Shown: piece by piece, positions 9,746-19,620 of the stretch
Numbering within the stretch: the first letter of the stretch is position 1
How the letters are laid out: every line of letters begins with the position of its first letter
Source: Thiomonas sp.
GTDB taxonomy: Bacteria; Pseudomonadota; Gammaproteobacteria; Burkholderiales; Burkholderiaceae_C
Length of the DNA: 64,000 bases
Direction of reading: 5' to 3'
NCBI GenBank assembly: GCA_027311065.1
Contig: DAICZP010000094.1
Coordinates: 1 to 64,000, forward strand
Position numbers and translations under genes: made by a program
The notes under the pieces: generated by a model
The model's database searches: none
The model's input: only the letters and a program-made list of their open reading frames with translations
What the model was told of the DNA's origin: nothing

Positions 9746-10959
9746 CCCACCACCTTGCCGAGGTTGAAAATGGGCAGGTACATGGCGACCACCAATCCCC
9801 CGATGAGGGCCCCGAGCACGACGATGATGATGGGCTCGAGCAGGCTCGAAAGCGCCTTGACGATTTCGTCGACCTCCGCTTCGTAGATGTCGGCGGCCTT
9901 GCCGAGCATCTGGTCGAGAGAACCCGATTCCTCACCGATGGCGGTCATCTGAAGCACCAGGGGTGGGAACACGCCGCTCGACTGCATCGCCATTGTCAGG
10001 CTGGTGCCAGTGGCGACTTCCTGCTGGATGCGCTCCGTGGCCCGACGGTACACGATGTTGCCGGACGAACCCCCAACGGAGTCGAGGGCTTCGACCAGCG
10101 GCACCCCAGCGCCGAACATCGTCGCCAGGGTCCGCGTCCAGCGTGCGAGCGCGCCTTTACGGATCAACTCGCCGAACACGGGAAGTTGCAGCAAGCCACG
10201 GTCAACGGCCTCCTGAACCTTGGCTGATCGCTTCCAGGACTGGAATGCAAAGTAACCCCCGATACCCATCGAGCCAAACAGGATGTACCAGTAATGGACG
10301 AAAAAATTCGACAGCGCTATCACAAACAACGTGGGGGCTGGCAGGGCGGCACCGAATTGGCTGAACACGTCCTGGAATGTCGGAACGACAAACAGCATGA
10401 TGATGGTGACGACGATCATCGCCACCACCATCACCGCGATCGGGTAGGTCAGGGCGGACTTGATCTTGGCGCGGATCGCCAGGGTTTTTTCCTGGTAGGT
10501 TGCAAGGCGATCGAGCAGCAACTCGAGCATACCGGCCTCTTCTCCGGCCTCGATGAGGTTGCAGTACAGATGGTCGAAATACCTGGGATATTTGCGGAAC
10601 GAGGCCGACAGGCTCGTCCCCGTCTCGACGTCGTTGCGCAGGTCGTTCACCAGCCGCGACATGGACGGATTCGGATGGCTGCGTGCGACGATCTCGAATG
10701 ATTGAAGCAGCGGCACTCCCGCCCGCAGCATGGTCGCCATCTGGCGCGTGAACGTCGACAGATCCTTGCTCTTGATGCTTCGGCCGCGCGCGAGTTTGCG
10801 CTTCTTGACCTTGGTCACCAGAATGCCCTGGCGCCGCAGCGAGGCGTTGACGATCGCCTCGGTGCCGGCGCGTATCTCGCCCCGCTGGGTCTTGCCCTGA
10901 CGGTCTTTTCCCTCCCAGACAAACAGGAACTCTTTCGGGGTGCTGCTGGATGTGGCCAT
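9742..10959 (-). CDS. pilC: Type IV pilus inner-membrane platform protein
   Basis: A 405-residue GspF/PilC-type platform protein with two homologous cytoplasmic helical domains, each followed by membrane segments (one in the AVMVVAMIVVTIIMLFVVP stretch, one near the C-terminus at IIIVVLGALIGGLVVAMYL). The first ~70 residues carry the usual FVWEGKDRQGKTQRGEI start. It links the PilB motor to the growing pilus. It is coupled to pilD by a 4-bp overlap and follows pilB after 31 bp. Confidence 0.96.
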   Translation of the reverse strand: MATSSSTPKEFLFVWEGKDRQGKTQRGEIRAGTEAIVNASLRRQGILVTKVKKRKLARGRSIKSKDLSTFTRQMATMLRAGVPLLQSFEIVARSHPNPSMSRLVNDLRNDVETGTSLSASFRKYPRYFDHLYCNLIEAGEEAGMLELLLDRLATYQEKTLAIRAKIKSALTYPIAVMVVAMIVVTIIMLFVVPTFQDVFSQFGAALPAPTLFVIALSNFFVHYWYILFGSMGIGGYFAFQSWKRSAKVQEAVDRGLLQLPVFGELIRKGALARWTRTLATMFGAGVPLVEALDSVGGSSGNIVYRRATERIQQEVATGTSLTMAMQSSGVFPPLVLQMTAIGEESGSLDQMLGKAADIYEAEVDEIVKALSSLLEPIIIVVLGALIGGLVVAMYLPIFNLGKVVG

Positions 10960-10990
10960 GCGCGTCGTCGTTCCGAATACGGTCGGCGGA

Positions 10991-12736
10991 TTATTGGTTG
11001 GTTACCGCGAGAACCTCTTCCAGCGAGGTCGCCCCGAGCTTGACCTTGATCAGGCCAGATTCACGCAGCGTACGCACGCCCTCGCGCTTGGCCTGATCGG
11101 CGATGTCCATCGCTGTGCCGTGTGTCAGGATGATGCGCTGAATTTCCTCGCTGATCGGCATGGCCTGGTAGATGCCGACGCGACCTTTGTAACCGGTGCC
11201 ATTGCAGGCGCTGCACTTGCCTGGTCGATACGGCTTCCAGGATCCGTCGAGTTCGCTCTCCGCGAACCCGGCTTCCAGCAACGCGGAAGGAGGAATATCG
11301 TTCGGGACCTTGCACTGGCCGCAGAGCTTGCGCGCGAGCCGCTGGGCGGTGATGAGGATGACGCTGGAGGCGATGTTGAACGATGGCACGCCCATGTTCA
11401 TCAGACGTGTCAGCGTGGTCGGCGCATCGTTGGTATGCAGGGTGGAGAACACCATGTGGCCGGTTTGCGCCGCCTTGATCGAAATGTCGGCGGTTTCGAG
11501 GTCGCGGATTTCGCCCACCATGATGATGTCGGGATCCTGACGCAGGAACGCGCGCAACGCCGTGGCAAAACTCAGACCCGCCTTGTCGTTGACGTTGACC
11601 TGATTGATGCCGGGTACGTTGATTTCCGCCGGATCCTCTGCGGTGGAAATGTTCACTCCGGGCTGGTTCAGCAGATTCAGGAATGAGTACAGCGACACGG
11701 TTTTGCCGCTGCCGGTCGGACCCGTCACCAGAACCATCCCGTACGGGCGTTTGATGGCGCGAAGTACGCGTTCCTTTTCCTCGGGTTCGTAGCCGAGCAT
11801 GTCAATGCCCATCTTGGCCAGCGAGGAGTCAAGAATGCGGATGACGATTTTCTCGCCATACAGTGTCGGCAGGGTGCTGACGCGGAAGTCGATGGCGCGG
11901 TCGGCACCGAACCGCAATTTCATCCGACCGTCTTGCGGAACCCGTCGCTCCGCAATGTCCAGGCGCGAGATGACCTTGATGCGGGAGGCCAGCTTTTCCT
12001 TGATGGCGACCGGCGGCTGGGCGACTTCGCGCAGTTCGCCGTCAATGCGGAAACGGATTCGATAAAACGTTTCGAACGGCTCGAAATGGAGGTCCGATGC
12101 GCGCATGTTGATCGCATCCACCAGCATTTTCTGCAGAAATCGCACCACAGGCGCGTCATCGACTTCAGCACCAAGGTCGCGCTCGGCGCTGGCCTCGATG
12201 CTGCCGTCGTCGAGATCGGCAAGATCGAATTCATCACCCACCAGCGCACTCAGCTGGGTGCTTGCAGTCTGGGTGCTCTGGTCGATCCAGCGCGCCAGCT
12301 TGTCGTATTCCACCACGACCAGCTCCACCGACGACTGCGATTGGAACTTGATCTTGTCTTCCGCCTCGTGATCCGCCGGATCCGCCGTGGCCACGACCAG
12401 CTTGTTCCCGCGCTTGATGAGCGGCAGGACTTTGTAGGTCTTGATGATCTGGGGGTCGATGGCCCCGCTTGGGACGCGCTCGGGATCAAGCGCGTCGAGG
12501 TCCATGAGCGGCAGCGCGAACGTGCGGCTGATCCAGTGCGCGAGTTCGGCGGCCGTCATCGACCCGGTGGCGAGCAGCGCGGCGATGAAGCTGCTTCGCG
12601 ACTCGGTTGCGCGCCTCTGGATCTGCTCCGCGGTCGCACGCGCGAGCTGATCCGACTGCACCAGAGCGTGGGCAAGTCCCGAAAGCAGGTTCGGCGAGCG
12701 GCTGTTCTGCGGCGAAGTTTGGATGACGGTCGACAT
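10991..12736 (-). CDS. pilB: Type IV pilus assembly ATPase
   Basis: A hexameric extension ATPase of the GspE/PilB family, 581 residues. It has an N-terminal MshEN/GspE-N domain, an Asp box in the FRIDGELREV region, Walker A GPTGSGKT around residue 340, a Walker B-like DPDIIMVGEIRD, and a tetracysteine zinc motif CGQCK ... CSACNGTGYKGR near the C-terminus. It powers pilin polymerisation. First gene of pilB-pilC-pilD-coaE. No pilT retraction ATPase is present in the window. Confidence 0.97.
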   Translation of the reverse strand: MSTVIQTSPQNSRSPNLLSGLAHALVQSDQLARATAEQIQRRATESRSSFIAALLATGSMTAAELAHWISRTFALPLMDLDALDPERVPSGAIDPQIIKTYKVLPLIKRGNKLVVATADPADHEAEDKIKFQSQSSVELVVVEYDKLARWIDQSTQTASTQLSALVGDEFDLADLDDGSIEASAERDLGAEVDDAPVVRFLQKMLVDAINMRASDLHFEPFETFYRIRFRIDGELREVAQPPVAIKEKLASRIKVISRLDIAERRVPQDGRMKLRFGADRAIDFRVSTLPTLYGEKIVIRILDSSLAKMGIDMLGYEPEEKERVLRAIKRPYGMVLVTGPTGSGKTVSLYSFLNLLNQPGVNISTAEDPAEINVPGINQVNVNDKAGLSFATALRAFLRQDPDIIMVGEIRDLETADISIKAAQTGHMVFSTLHTNDAPTTLTRLMNMGVPSFNIASSVILITAQRLARKLCGQCKVPNDIPPSALLEAGFAESELDGSWKPYRPGKCSACNGTGYKGRVGIYQAMPISEEIQRIILTHGTAMDIADQAKREGVRTLRESGLIKVKLGATSLEEVLAVTNQ

Positions 12737-12869
12737 GGCGCAGGCGTGGAGCGCGCGTTCAATGATGCGGGGCAGCCGCCCCTTTGTAAACGAGCGGCGC
12801 GAAATCGTTCAACACTGTACCCCGATTATGTCGCAGGTTTGCCATGGATGGTCGGAACATGCCTTTGGT

Positions 12870-14096
12870 TCACCGGATAGGTCGAATCCGCGATGCCACG
12901 AGGCGCGCGCGTTCGCGCGCTTCGTCCGTGTCCGCGCCGCACGCCAGGGCCACCCCCATGCGTCGGCGGGTGAAGCTTTCAGGTTTGCCGAACAGTCGCA
13001 CGTCGGAGCGCGGGACTGCCAGCGCCTGCGCGACGCCTTCATAGGCGATGGCGAGCGCGTCGACCGCGCCGTAGATGACCGCTGAGGCCCCAGGTTCGCG
13101 CAGCGCGGTGTCCACGGGCAACCCGAGGATGGCGCGCGCGTGCTGCTCGAATTCCGATTGTCGCTGCGAACACAGCGTGACCAGCCCGGTGTCATGCGGT
13201 CGAGGACTGACCTCGGAAAACCAGACATCGTCGCCCCGCACGAACAGCTCGACCCCGAAAATGCCGCGCCCACCCAGCGCCGTGGTGACGCGGCGCGCGA
13301 TCTCCCGCGCCCGCTCGAGTGCGCGCGCGGACAGCGGCTGCGGCTGCCACGACTCGACGTAGTCGCCGCGCACCTGGAGATGTCCGATCGGTTCGCAGAA
13401 CGTTGTATCGACGCCGCCACTTTCGGGGTTGACCGCGCGGACGGTGAGAAGCGTGATTTCTTCTTCGAAATCCACGAAGGCTTCGACGATGACCCGCCCA
13501 TGATGTACACGTCCGCCCGACATCGCATCGTTCCATGCCGCATCGACATCGTCGGGCCCGTGCAGGGTGGACTGGCCCTTGCCCGACGAGGACATCACCG
13601 GCTTGACAAGGCACGGGTAGCCGATGCCGCCGTCGATGGCCGCCCGCAACGCCGCGGGTGAATCGGCGAATGCATAACGCGATGTGGGAAGCCCGAGTTC
13701 CTCGGCGGCGAGGCGCCGGATGCCCTCGCGGTTCATTGTGAGCTGGGCTGCGCGCGCCGTGGGGATGACCTCGGCCAGCCCCGCCGCTTCGATGTCGGCC
13801 AGCGCTTCGGTGGCGATGGCTTCAATTTCGGGAACGATCAGGTGCGGGCGCTCACGCGCGACGAGGGCGTGCAATTGCGCCGGATCGGTCATGTCGATGA
13901 CATGCGCCCGATGCGCGACCTGCTGCCCGGGCGCATTCGCGTAGCGGTCGACGGCGATGACTTCCACACCGAGTCGCTGCAGTGCAATGATGACTTCCTT
14001 GCCGAGTTCTCCGGCGCCGAGCAGCATGACCCGGAGCGCCGTGGGAGACAAAGGGGTGCCGATGCGGTGATGGACTGTGGACATGGCGATGGACAT
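12870..14096 (-). CDS. purT: Formate-dependent phosphoribosylglycinamide formyltransferase
   Basis: An ATP-grasp enzyme that formylates GAR using formate and ATP, the folate-independent route for purine step 3. About 408 residues from the ATG at 14096; an ATG at 14084 is equally possible, and the longer opening to 14171 is not supported. The N-terminus has [14 protein letters not shown] and [13 protein letters not shown], followed by ATP-grasp elements such as [11 protein letters not shown] and EEITLLTVR. Same strand as pilB, 133 bp upstream of it. Confidence 0.95.
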   Translation of the reverse strand: MSIAMSTVHHRIGTPLSPTALRVMLLGAGELGKEVIIALQRLGVEVIAVDRYANAPGQQVAHRAHVIDMTDPAQLHALVARERPHLIVPEIEAIATEALADIEAAGLAEVIPTARAAQLTMNREGIRRLAAEELGLPTSRYAFADSPAALRAAIDGGIGYPCLVKPVMSSSGKGQSTLHGPDDVDAAWNDAMSGGRVHHGRVIVEAFVDFEEEITLLTVRAVNPESGGVDTTFCEPIGHLQVRGDYVESWQPQPLSARALERAREIARRVTTALGGRGIFGVELFVRGDDVWFSEVSPRPHDTGLVTLCSQRQSEFEQHARAILGLPVDTALREPGASAVIYGAVDALAIAYEGVAQALAVPRSDVRLFGKPESFTRRRMGVALACGADTDEARERARLVASRIRPIR

Positions 14097-14189
14097 CTGA
14101 GGAGGTGCGGAACCCTTGAGCGAGCGTATCACCTTGCAGCAGCGTGAAGCCCTGCGGCGCATTGCCACCACGAACCGGAGGCAGTTGTG

Positions 14190-15503
14190 TCACAGGACCA
14201 GGATGGCGCGCAGATCGTTGACGTTGGTGTAGGTCGGTCCGCTGACGAGCAGGTCCCCGGTGGCTTCGAACAGACTGTAGGCGTCGTGGGCTTCGAGGAT
14301 CGCGCGCGGGCGCAGGCCTGCGCCCGCGGCACGATCGAGAAGGTCGGGGCTCAACCACGCGCCGGCGTTGTCCTCGCTTCCATCGACACCATCGGTGTCC
14401 GCCGCCAGCGCCCATATGCCGGGCTCGCCCTGCAGGGCAAGGGAGAGGGAAAGCAGAAATTCGGTGCCACGCCCGCCGCGGCCGGGGGTACACCCGGATG
14501 CCACGGTGACCGTGGTCTCGCCGCCGGAGAGAATGACGCAGGGGCGCGCAAAGGGTGCGCCGTGACGCGCCACGCTGCGCGCGATCGAGGCGTGCACCAG
14601 CGCGACATCGCGGGATTCACCCTCGATATCGTCGCCCAGGACATGCGCCGCGATGCCAGCGCTGCGCGCCGCCGCGGCCACGGCATCGAGCATCATGCGT
14701 GGCGTCGCAATGCAGTGCACGGCATGCGCGGCGAAAGCCGGGTCACCCGGCTTCGGCGTCTCGAACAATCCGCGCTCGAGGCCCGTCCGCGCCGCTGACG
14801 GCAGGTCGATGCCATAGCGCCGAACCACATCCAGGGCGTCCGCGCACGTGCTGGCGTCGGGAATGGTTGGACCGCTGGCAATGACCGCTGGATCGTCCCC
14901 CGGCACGTCGGAAATGAGCAAGGTCACCACGCGCGCAGGTGCGCAGGCCGCGGCAAGATGCCCTCCCTTGATGGCCGAGAGGTGCTTGCGCACGCAATTC
15001 ATTTCTGCGATCGTGGCTCCGCTGAGCAGCAGAGCGCGGTTGATTGCCTGCTTGTCTGCGAGTGTGAGTCCGGGTGCCGGCAGCGGCAACAACGCGGAAC
15101 CCCCGCCAGAGATCAGCGCAATCACGAGATCGTCGCAGGTGAGGCCGCGCGCGCGCTCCAGCATGCGCCGGGCAGCCGACGCTCCCGCCGCATCCGGAAC
15201 CGGATGCGCCGCTTCGACGACTTCGATGCGGCCGGGTCGCGCGCGCACGGCATCCGGAATGTAGCCGTACCGCGTGACCACCAGCCCGCTCAGGGGTGCG
15301 TCCGATGGCCACAGCGCGTCGAGCGCGGCAGCCATGGAAGCCGCAGCCTTGCCAGCGCCCAGGACCACGGTCCGGCCGCGGGGTGGGCATGGAAGGACAG
15401 GAGCCATGGCGTGCAACGGCTGCGCGCTGGCAACGGCGACGTCGAACAGCGCACGCAGAAAGCCGCGCGGATCGGCATGGGGTGCTGGAATGGTTCCGGT
15501 CAT
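14190..15503 (-). CDS. Glycerate kinase, MOFRL family
   Basis: About 437 residues from the ATG at 15503 (a start 48 bp further upstream is possible). It matches the glycerate 2-kinase/hydroxypyruvate-associated (TtuD, GckA) family: N-terminal VVLGAGKAAASMAAAL, the glycine-rich VIALISGGGSALLPLP, ISDVPGDDPAVIASGPT, and the C-terminal MOFRL domain with AADTDGVDGSEDNAGAW. The reaction is ATP-dependent phosphorylation of D-glycerate in the glyoxylate/glycerate pathway. No other gene of that pathway is nearby, so the physiological role is inferred only from the family. Confidence 0.9.
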   Translation of the reverse strand: MTGTIPAPHADPRGFLRALFDVAVASAQPLHAMAPVLPCPPRGRTVVLGAGKAAASMAAALDALWPSDAPLSGLVVTRYGYIPDAVRARPGRIEVVEAAHPVPDAAGASAARRMLERARGLTCDDLVIALISGGGSALLPLPAPGLTLADKQAINRALLLSGATIAEMNCVRKHLSAIKGGHLAAACAPARVVTLLISDVPGDDPAVIASGPTIPDASTCADALDVVRRYGIDLPSAARTGLERGLFETPKPGDPAFAAHAVHCIATPRMMLDAVAAAARSAGIAAHVLGDDIEGESRDVALVHASIARSVARHGAPFARPCVILSGGETTVTVASGCTPGRGGRGTEFLLSLSLALQGEPGIWALAADTDGVDGSEDNAGAWLSPDLLDRAAGAGLRPRAILEAHDAYSLFEATGDLLVSGPTYTNVNDLRAILVL

Positions 15504-15701
15504 GGCGTCACATCGATCGGAGGAGGTCGGTGCAGGTTGGGGGCGAGGCATGGCATCGCCTCACACGCCGATGGAGTCCCGCGCCGCGCGTTTCACCGCT
15601 CGCTCCAGAGTTTGCCGCCGGTGGCCCAGTGTTGACTGGGGATCTGGTTGAGAATGATGTCCACCGCGTCTGGTGATATGACGACCCCGGTACGGCCGAT
15701 G

Positions 15702-15725
15702 AAAAAACGCCGCCCCTCGGCGGCT
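15702..15725 (-). terminator. Rho-independent terminator downstream of the cytochrome c pair
   Basis: Read on the minus strand this is GCCGCC, loop GAGG, GGCGGC, then G and six T. It begins 24 bp past the stop of the 15749 cytochrome gene and faces the right way to end that transcript. The rest of the 245-bp gap between this gene and the glycerate kinase start shows no gene. Confidence 0.75.
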
Positions 15726-15748
15726 CTCGCATGCGCGGCACGCAGTCC

Positions 15749-16126
15749 TCAGTTGGAGTGCGTGCGGTCAGGCGCGTAGAGGGGGGTTGGAAGGCTGGCG
15801 ACATAGGCCGCAATATCGTGCAGGTCCTGGGTGGTATCCGCCGCGATCATCCCGCTCATGATCGCATTGGCGCGACCATAAATCGGCGTCTGATGCTTGG
15901 CCTGATACTGCTGCAAGGCGTGAAACAGATAGGACTCGGGTTGTCCTGCGATCACCGGATAGGTCGGCGCCACCGGCTTCGCCAACCCCGCGCCATGGCA
16001 GCCCATGCAGCCGCCTTTGTTGACGAGATCTTCGCCCTTCTTCAGGTCGGCGGCATGCGCTGCGGCGCCGAATCCCAAGGTGCCGGCGAAGGCAAGCGCG
16101 CACAAGCGTGCAAACAGCGTGTTCAT
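15749..16126 (-). CDS. Exported monohaem cytochrome c (class I)
   Basis: 125 residues from the ATG at 16126, which has GAGGAA seven bases upstream; a longer ATG at 16159 is less likely. A cleavable signal peptide ends near AAHA/ADL. The haem site is CMGCH, and a distal methionine is available in the AIMSGMIAADTTQ region. It resembles small c-553/c4-type periplasmic electron carriers. It follows a second monohaem cytochrome gene on the same strand after about 30 bp, so the two form a pair. The redox partner is unknown. Confidence 0.88.
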   Translation of the reverse strand: MNTLFARLCALAFAGTLGFGAAAHAADLKKGEDLVNKGGCMGCHGAGLAKPVAPTYPVIAGQPESYLFHALQQYQAKHQTPIYGRANAIMSGMIAADTTQDLHDIAAYVASLPTPLYAPDRTHSN

Positions 16127-16155
16127 CGTTGCGTTCCTCACGTGGATCATCCGGC

Positions 16156-16485
16156 TCAATTGGCGCCCTTCGGCTGGGAGTAATAGGCGGCGATATCGGC
16201 CATGTCCTTGTCGGTCAGCGAGCTGGCGATGGCATGCATGGTCTGGCTGCGACGCACGCCGCTGCGATAGTCTTGCAGTGCCTGCACCAGATAGCCGGCA
16301 TTCTGGCCGTTGAGCATCGGCACGTCGTAGACGTCAGGAAAGGCCGTCTTGTAGCCGGGGCCGGCATTATGGCAACCTTCGCACATGAAGATCTTGCTCT
16401 TGCCGGCCGCCGCGTCGCCGCTGACGGTCTGGGCTTGTGCCGAAGCGGCGAGCAGCAGCGCGGCTGCAAATATCAGCTTTTTCAT
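16156..16485 (-). CDS. Exported monohaem cytochrome c (class I)
   Basis: 109 residues with a clear signal peptide (MKKLIFAAALLLAASAQAQ), haem site CEGCH and a Met in MLNGQNAGYL. It shares the fold and layout of the adjacent cytochrome at 15749 (YLVQALQDY in one, YLFHALQQY in the other), so the two are related tandem genes. Periplasmic electron transfer is expected; the partner is not evident. The pair is transcribed away from uppP. Confidence 0.9.
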   Translation of the reverse strand: MKKLIFAAALLLAASAQAQTVSGDAAAGKSKIFMCEGCHNAGPGYKTAFPDVYDVPMLNGQNAGYLVQALQDYRSGVRRSQTMHAIASSLTDKDMADIAAYYSQPKGAN

Positions 16486-16782
16486 CGCAGGCTAGACAGG
16501 GTCGAGGTGATTGGGGAGTGAAACGGCTGCAAGGCCCGGATTATAGAGATCGGTCAAGTCATCCCCGCGTTCCGTGCCCGAAGAGCCGTGGGATCGATGC
16601 CCAAACTTGATCGCGCGCACGCCCATCCGGCCCGGCGGGTGACAGCTCCAGTGAATTCTGGCGCGACTGGCATGCGGCCCGTCATACCCGTGTCGTGTGA
16701 ATGCTGCAAGAATCGCGGATTCGCGCTGTCAGCGCCAGCCGCGCCCGCGCGGCCGAATCCAACCAATTCACGCGGAGTCACG

Positions 16783-17613
16783 ATGCATTCCAACGACCTC
16801 TACCTCCTGGCAATGGCGGCGCTGCAGGGCGTCACCGAGCTGTTCCCCATTTCAAGCCTGGGGCACAGCATTCTGGTGCCGGCACTGCTGCATTGGCCGA
16901 TCGCCAGGGACGCCGACTGGTTTCTCCCTTTTGTCGTCGTACTGCATCTCGGCACGGCTGCGGCGCTGCTGGTGTATTTCCGGCGTGATTGGGTGGCCCT
17001 GATCGGCGGCTGGCTGCGTGCGCGCGGTGGCACGGGCAACCCGCAGGCGCGGCTTTTGTGGCTGCTGGTCGTCGGCAGCATCCCCGCCGGGGTGCTGGGG
17101 CTGTTGCTGGCGCACCGGATCAAGGCGCTGTTTGGCGGCTTCGGATTCGCGGCGGTCGCGCTGGCGCTCAATGGCGTGCTGCTCATCGTCGGCGATATGC
17201 TCAAGCATCGTGCTGCGCGTGCTGATCTGGCCAATCTCGGCTGGGGACGGGCGTTGGTGGTCGGTGCGGCGCAGGCGCTGGCGCTGATCCCCGGTTTCTC
17301 GCGGTCCGGTGCCACGCTGGTGGCGGGGTTGGGGGTCGGACTGGATTACGAGGCTGCCGCCCGTTATTCGTTCCTCATGGCGACACCGATCATCGCTGCC
17401 GCGGGCCTGCTCGAGGTGCCCAAGCTGTTGCATGCAGGGGTGCCACACGCACTGCTCGGCGTGATCGGCGTCGCCGGGCTGCTGTCGGGTGCGTGTGCCT
17501 GGGCCTCAACCTGGTTCCTGATGCGTTGGTTCCACGGGCACGAGGTCAAGGCCCTGCGGCCGTTTGGCATCTACTGCCTGGTTTTCGCCGCAATGGCACT
17601 ACTCATGCGCTGA
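16783..17613 (+). CDS. uppP: Undecaprenyl-diphosphatase
   Basis: A membrane pyrophosphatase that recycles undecaprenyl diphosphate to the lipid carrier used for peptidoglycan and O-antigen. 276 residues with about eight hydrophobic segments; signature motifs are TELFPISSLGHS near the N-terminus and GFSRSGAT in the middle. The ATG at 16783 has GGAG upstream; the in-frame opening further upstream (from 16588) is not supported. Its 3' end overlaps the convergent LytTR regulator gene by 15 bp. The 297 bp between it and the cytochrome pair hold no gene that I can see. Confidence 0.95.
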   Translation: MHSNDLYLLAMAALQGVTELFPISSLGHSILVPALLHWPIARDADWFLPFVVVLHLGTAAALLVYFRRDWVALIGGWLRARGGTGNPQARLLWLLVVGSIPAGVLGLLLAHRIKALFGGFGFAAVALALNGVLLIVGDMLKHRAARADLANLGWGRALVVGAAQALALIPGFSRSGATLVAGLGVGLDYEAAARYSFLMATPIIAAAGLLEVPKLLHAGVPHALLGVIGVAGLLSGACAWASTWFLMRWFHGHEVKALRPFGIYCLVFAAMALLMR

Positions 17614-18387
17614 TGCGTCGCCAGCGGACTGGTTGCGCAGCCACTCGCGCAGCAGCGGGAGCTGCCGGCGGCTGACTGGCAGGGTCTCGGGGATGCCGCG
17701 TACGCGCACCAGCCAGTCTCCGCCCTCGTCGGTATCGGCGCGGTCGGGTGCGCGCAGCACGGCAGCAATCGCGTCGCGTGCGACCAGCGCGCCGCGGTGC
17801 AGGCGGATGAAACGGGTGCGGTGGCGCTGCTCCAATTCCCCCAGCGGCGTATCGATGAGATGCAGCTGTGATGCCGTGCGCACCGCCGTGTATTTGTTGT
17901 CGGCACGAAAGTACAGCACTTCGCCAACGGGTACCCGCAGCAGTTCCCCACGCGCATGCACCAGCAGAACCGCGTCCGCGTCGTCGTTGCGACGGCTGAC
18001 GCTCGCCATCGCAACCAGCGGCCGCACACGTTGCAATGCCTGCTGCAGGCGCTCACGCTGTACCGGCTTGGTCAGGTAGTCGGTCGCACCGTGTTCGAAT
18101 GCCTGAAGCGCATGTTCGTCGTGCGCGGTGACGAACACCACCACCGGGAGTGCGGCTCCCGGTGGGCGCCGACGCTGGAGTTCCGCCGCCAGGTCGAGCC
18201 CATCACGTCCGGGCATGCGGATGTCGAGCAGAATCAGGTGCGTCGAGCCACGCGAGACGGTGTCCAGTGCCGCGTCCACGTCTCCCGCGTCTTCGATGCG
18301 GTCGACGGCGCACTGTGGAAGGGCCTCGAGCATGCGCCGCAGCCGGCTGCGTGCCAGCGGTTCATCATCGACGATCAGAATGTTCAT
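17599..18387 (-). CDS. LytTR-type response regulator (AlgR-like)
   Basis: 262 residues from the ATG at 18387. The receiver domain has the acidic pair in IVDDEP, the phosphoacceptor in LILLDIRMPG and a Lys in YLTKPV. The C-terminal LytTR DNA-binding domain contains VLYFRADNKYTAV and FIRLHRGALV. Proteins of this type in betaproteobacteria are AlgR-like; the targets are not known here. It lies 133 bp downstream of a LytS-type histidine kinase gene on the same strand, which is its likely partner. The upstream opening to 18579 is rejected because it is not receiver-like. Confidence 0.93.
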   Translation of the reverse strand: MNILIVDDEPLARSRLRRMLEALPQCAVDRIEDAGDVDAALDTVSRGSTHLILLDIRMPGRDGLDLAAELQRRRPPGAALPVVVFVTAHDEHALQAFEHGATDYLTKPVQRERLQQALQRVRPLVAMASVSRRNDDADAVLLVHARGELLRVPVGEVLYFRADNKYTAVRTASQLHLIDTPLGELEQRHRTRFIRLHRGALVARDAIAAVLRAPDRADTDEGGDWLVRVRGIPETLPVSRRQLPLLREWLRNQSAGDASAHE

Positions 18388-18520
18388 CAGCGTGCTCAGG
18401 ATTTCGCGCGACTGCCTGCCGCATCGTAGGGCATAAGAACGTTGATGCGCTGATCGTTCGGGATTGGATGTCGTTGAAAGGTCTGACGTGCAGCGGTCGA
18501 AGTTTTTGCGCGGTGCGGCT

Positions 18521-19570
18521 TCAACGCGGCAGGCGTATGCGCACGCGGTAGCGTTGGGCTTCGCCATGCGCATCACCACCGATCGGTCCGTGGGCGATGT
18601 CGGCGCTGATGTCGTAGAGCAGGCGCAGACGCTGGGTGATGTTGGTCAGCGCCACGCCGGTTCCGCGCGTGACGCTGGACGCCCGGGGGCGGAAGTCGTT
18701 CGTGACCGCGACTTCGAGCATCCCGGCCACGCGCGCGATGGCGATGTCGAGGTGGCAAGCTCCGGGGAGCGACTCGACACCGTGGAGAACGGCGTTTTCC
18801 ACCAGGGGTTGGAGCGTCAGCGACGGCATTTGCGCGGCTTCCACGTCGGCATCCACCTGCCAATTGACCTGCAGGCGCGCGCCGAAGCGTACGCGCTCGA
18901 TGTCCAGGTAACGGCGCGCGAGGTCGACCTCGTCGCGCACCAGGGACAGGGTTCCGGTGCGGCTGACGGTGGCGCGGAACAAAATGGCGAGGTCGTCGAG
19001 CACGCTCTCGGCGCGCTCTGGTTGATCGTGGACCAGGGCACTCGCGGCGTTGAGCGCATTGAACAGGAAGTGCGGCCGAATGCGAGCCTGCAACTCGTCG
19101 AGGCGCGCCTGCGTCATCGAGCGCCCTAAAGCGCGCGCGCGCAGTTGCAGGTCGCGTACGAAGAGCGCCGCCAGGCTGGCGCCCAGGGCGGCAGCGCGCC
19201 AGCATGGCGTCTGCGCTCCCACGCTTGCCACCAGAAGGTCAGCGACCCAGCCGGCACCGGCGGCTGCGGCAATCGCGGTGGCCGCTTGCCACGCAGGGCC
19301 AGCCTTGCGTAGCGGCGCGCGTGCAAGGAACAGTGCACCGATCCACAATCCGGTGGCGGGTTCGGCGACGGCAAGCGCATGCAGCAGTGCCGTCGCCCAC
19401 CCGTGCGGTGGTCCGACGAGGGCGAGTGCGATCGCGACGCCGTTGACCAGCACATACGCCCGCAACGCCGCGCCCGCCGTGCAGGCGCTGGCAAGCGCCC
19501 CGTGGGCAGAGCCGCCACCCAGGCCGTGTCCGGAGTCATTGGAAGCGTGCGCCAATACAATCTCCTTCAC
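18521..19570 (-). CDS. LytS/AlgZ-type sensor histidine kinase
   Basis: 349 residues. The N-terminal third is hydrophobic (about four to five membrane segments), followed by the His_kinase domain with the phosphoacceptor in [15 protein letters not shown], and an HATPase domain ([15 protein letters not shown] ... [13 protein letters not shown]). It pairs with the downstream LytTR regulator as an AlgZ/AlgR-like two-component system. The start lies only 50 bp from the divergent argH start. The ligand or signal is unknown. Confidence 0.92.
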   Translation of the reverse strand: MKEIVLAHASNDSGHGLGGGSAHGALASACTAGAALRAYVLVNGVAIALALVGPPHGWATALLHALAVAEPATGLWIGALFLARAPLRKAGPAWQAATAIAAAAGAGWVADLLVASVGAQTPCWRAAALGASLAALFVRDLQLRARALGRSMTQARLDELQARIRPHFLFNALNAASALVHDQPERAESVLDDLAILFRATVSRTGTLSLVRDEVDLARRYLDIERVRFGARLQVNWQVDADVEAAQMPSLTLQPLVENAVLHGVESLPGACHLDIAIARVAGMLEVAVTNDFRPRASSVTRGTGVALTNITQRLRLLYDISADIAHGPIGGDAHGEAQRYRVRIRLPR

Positions 19571-19620
19571 GCACGGGCCAAGGGCCCGATGACATCAATC
19601 ACCGTTCGCAACGATCCCCC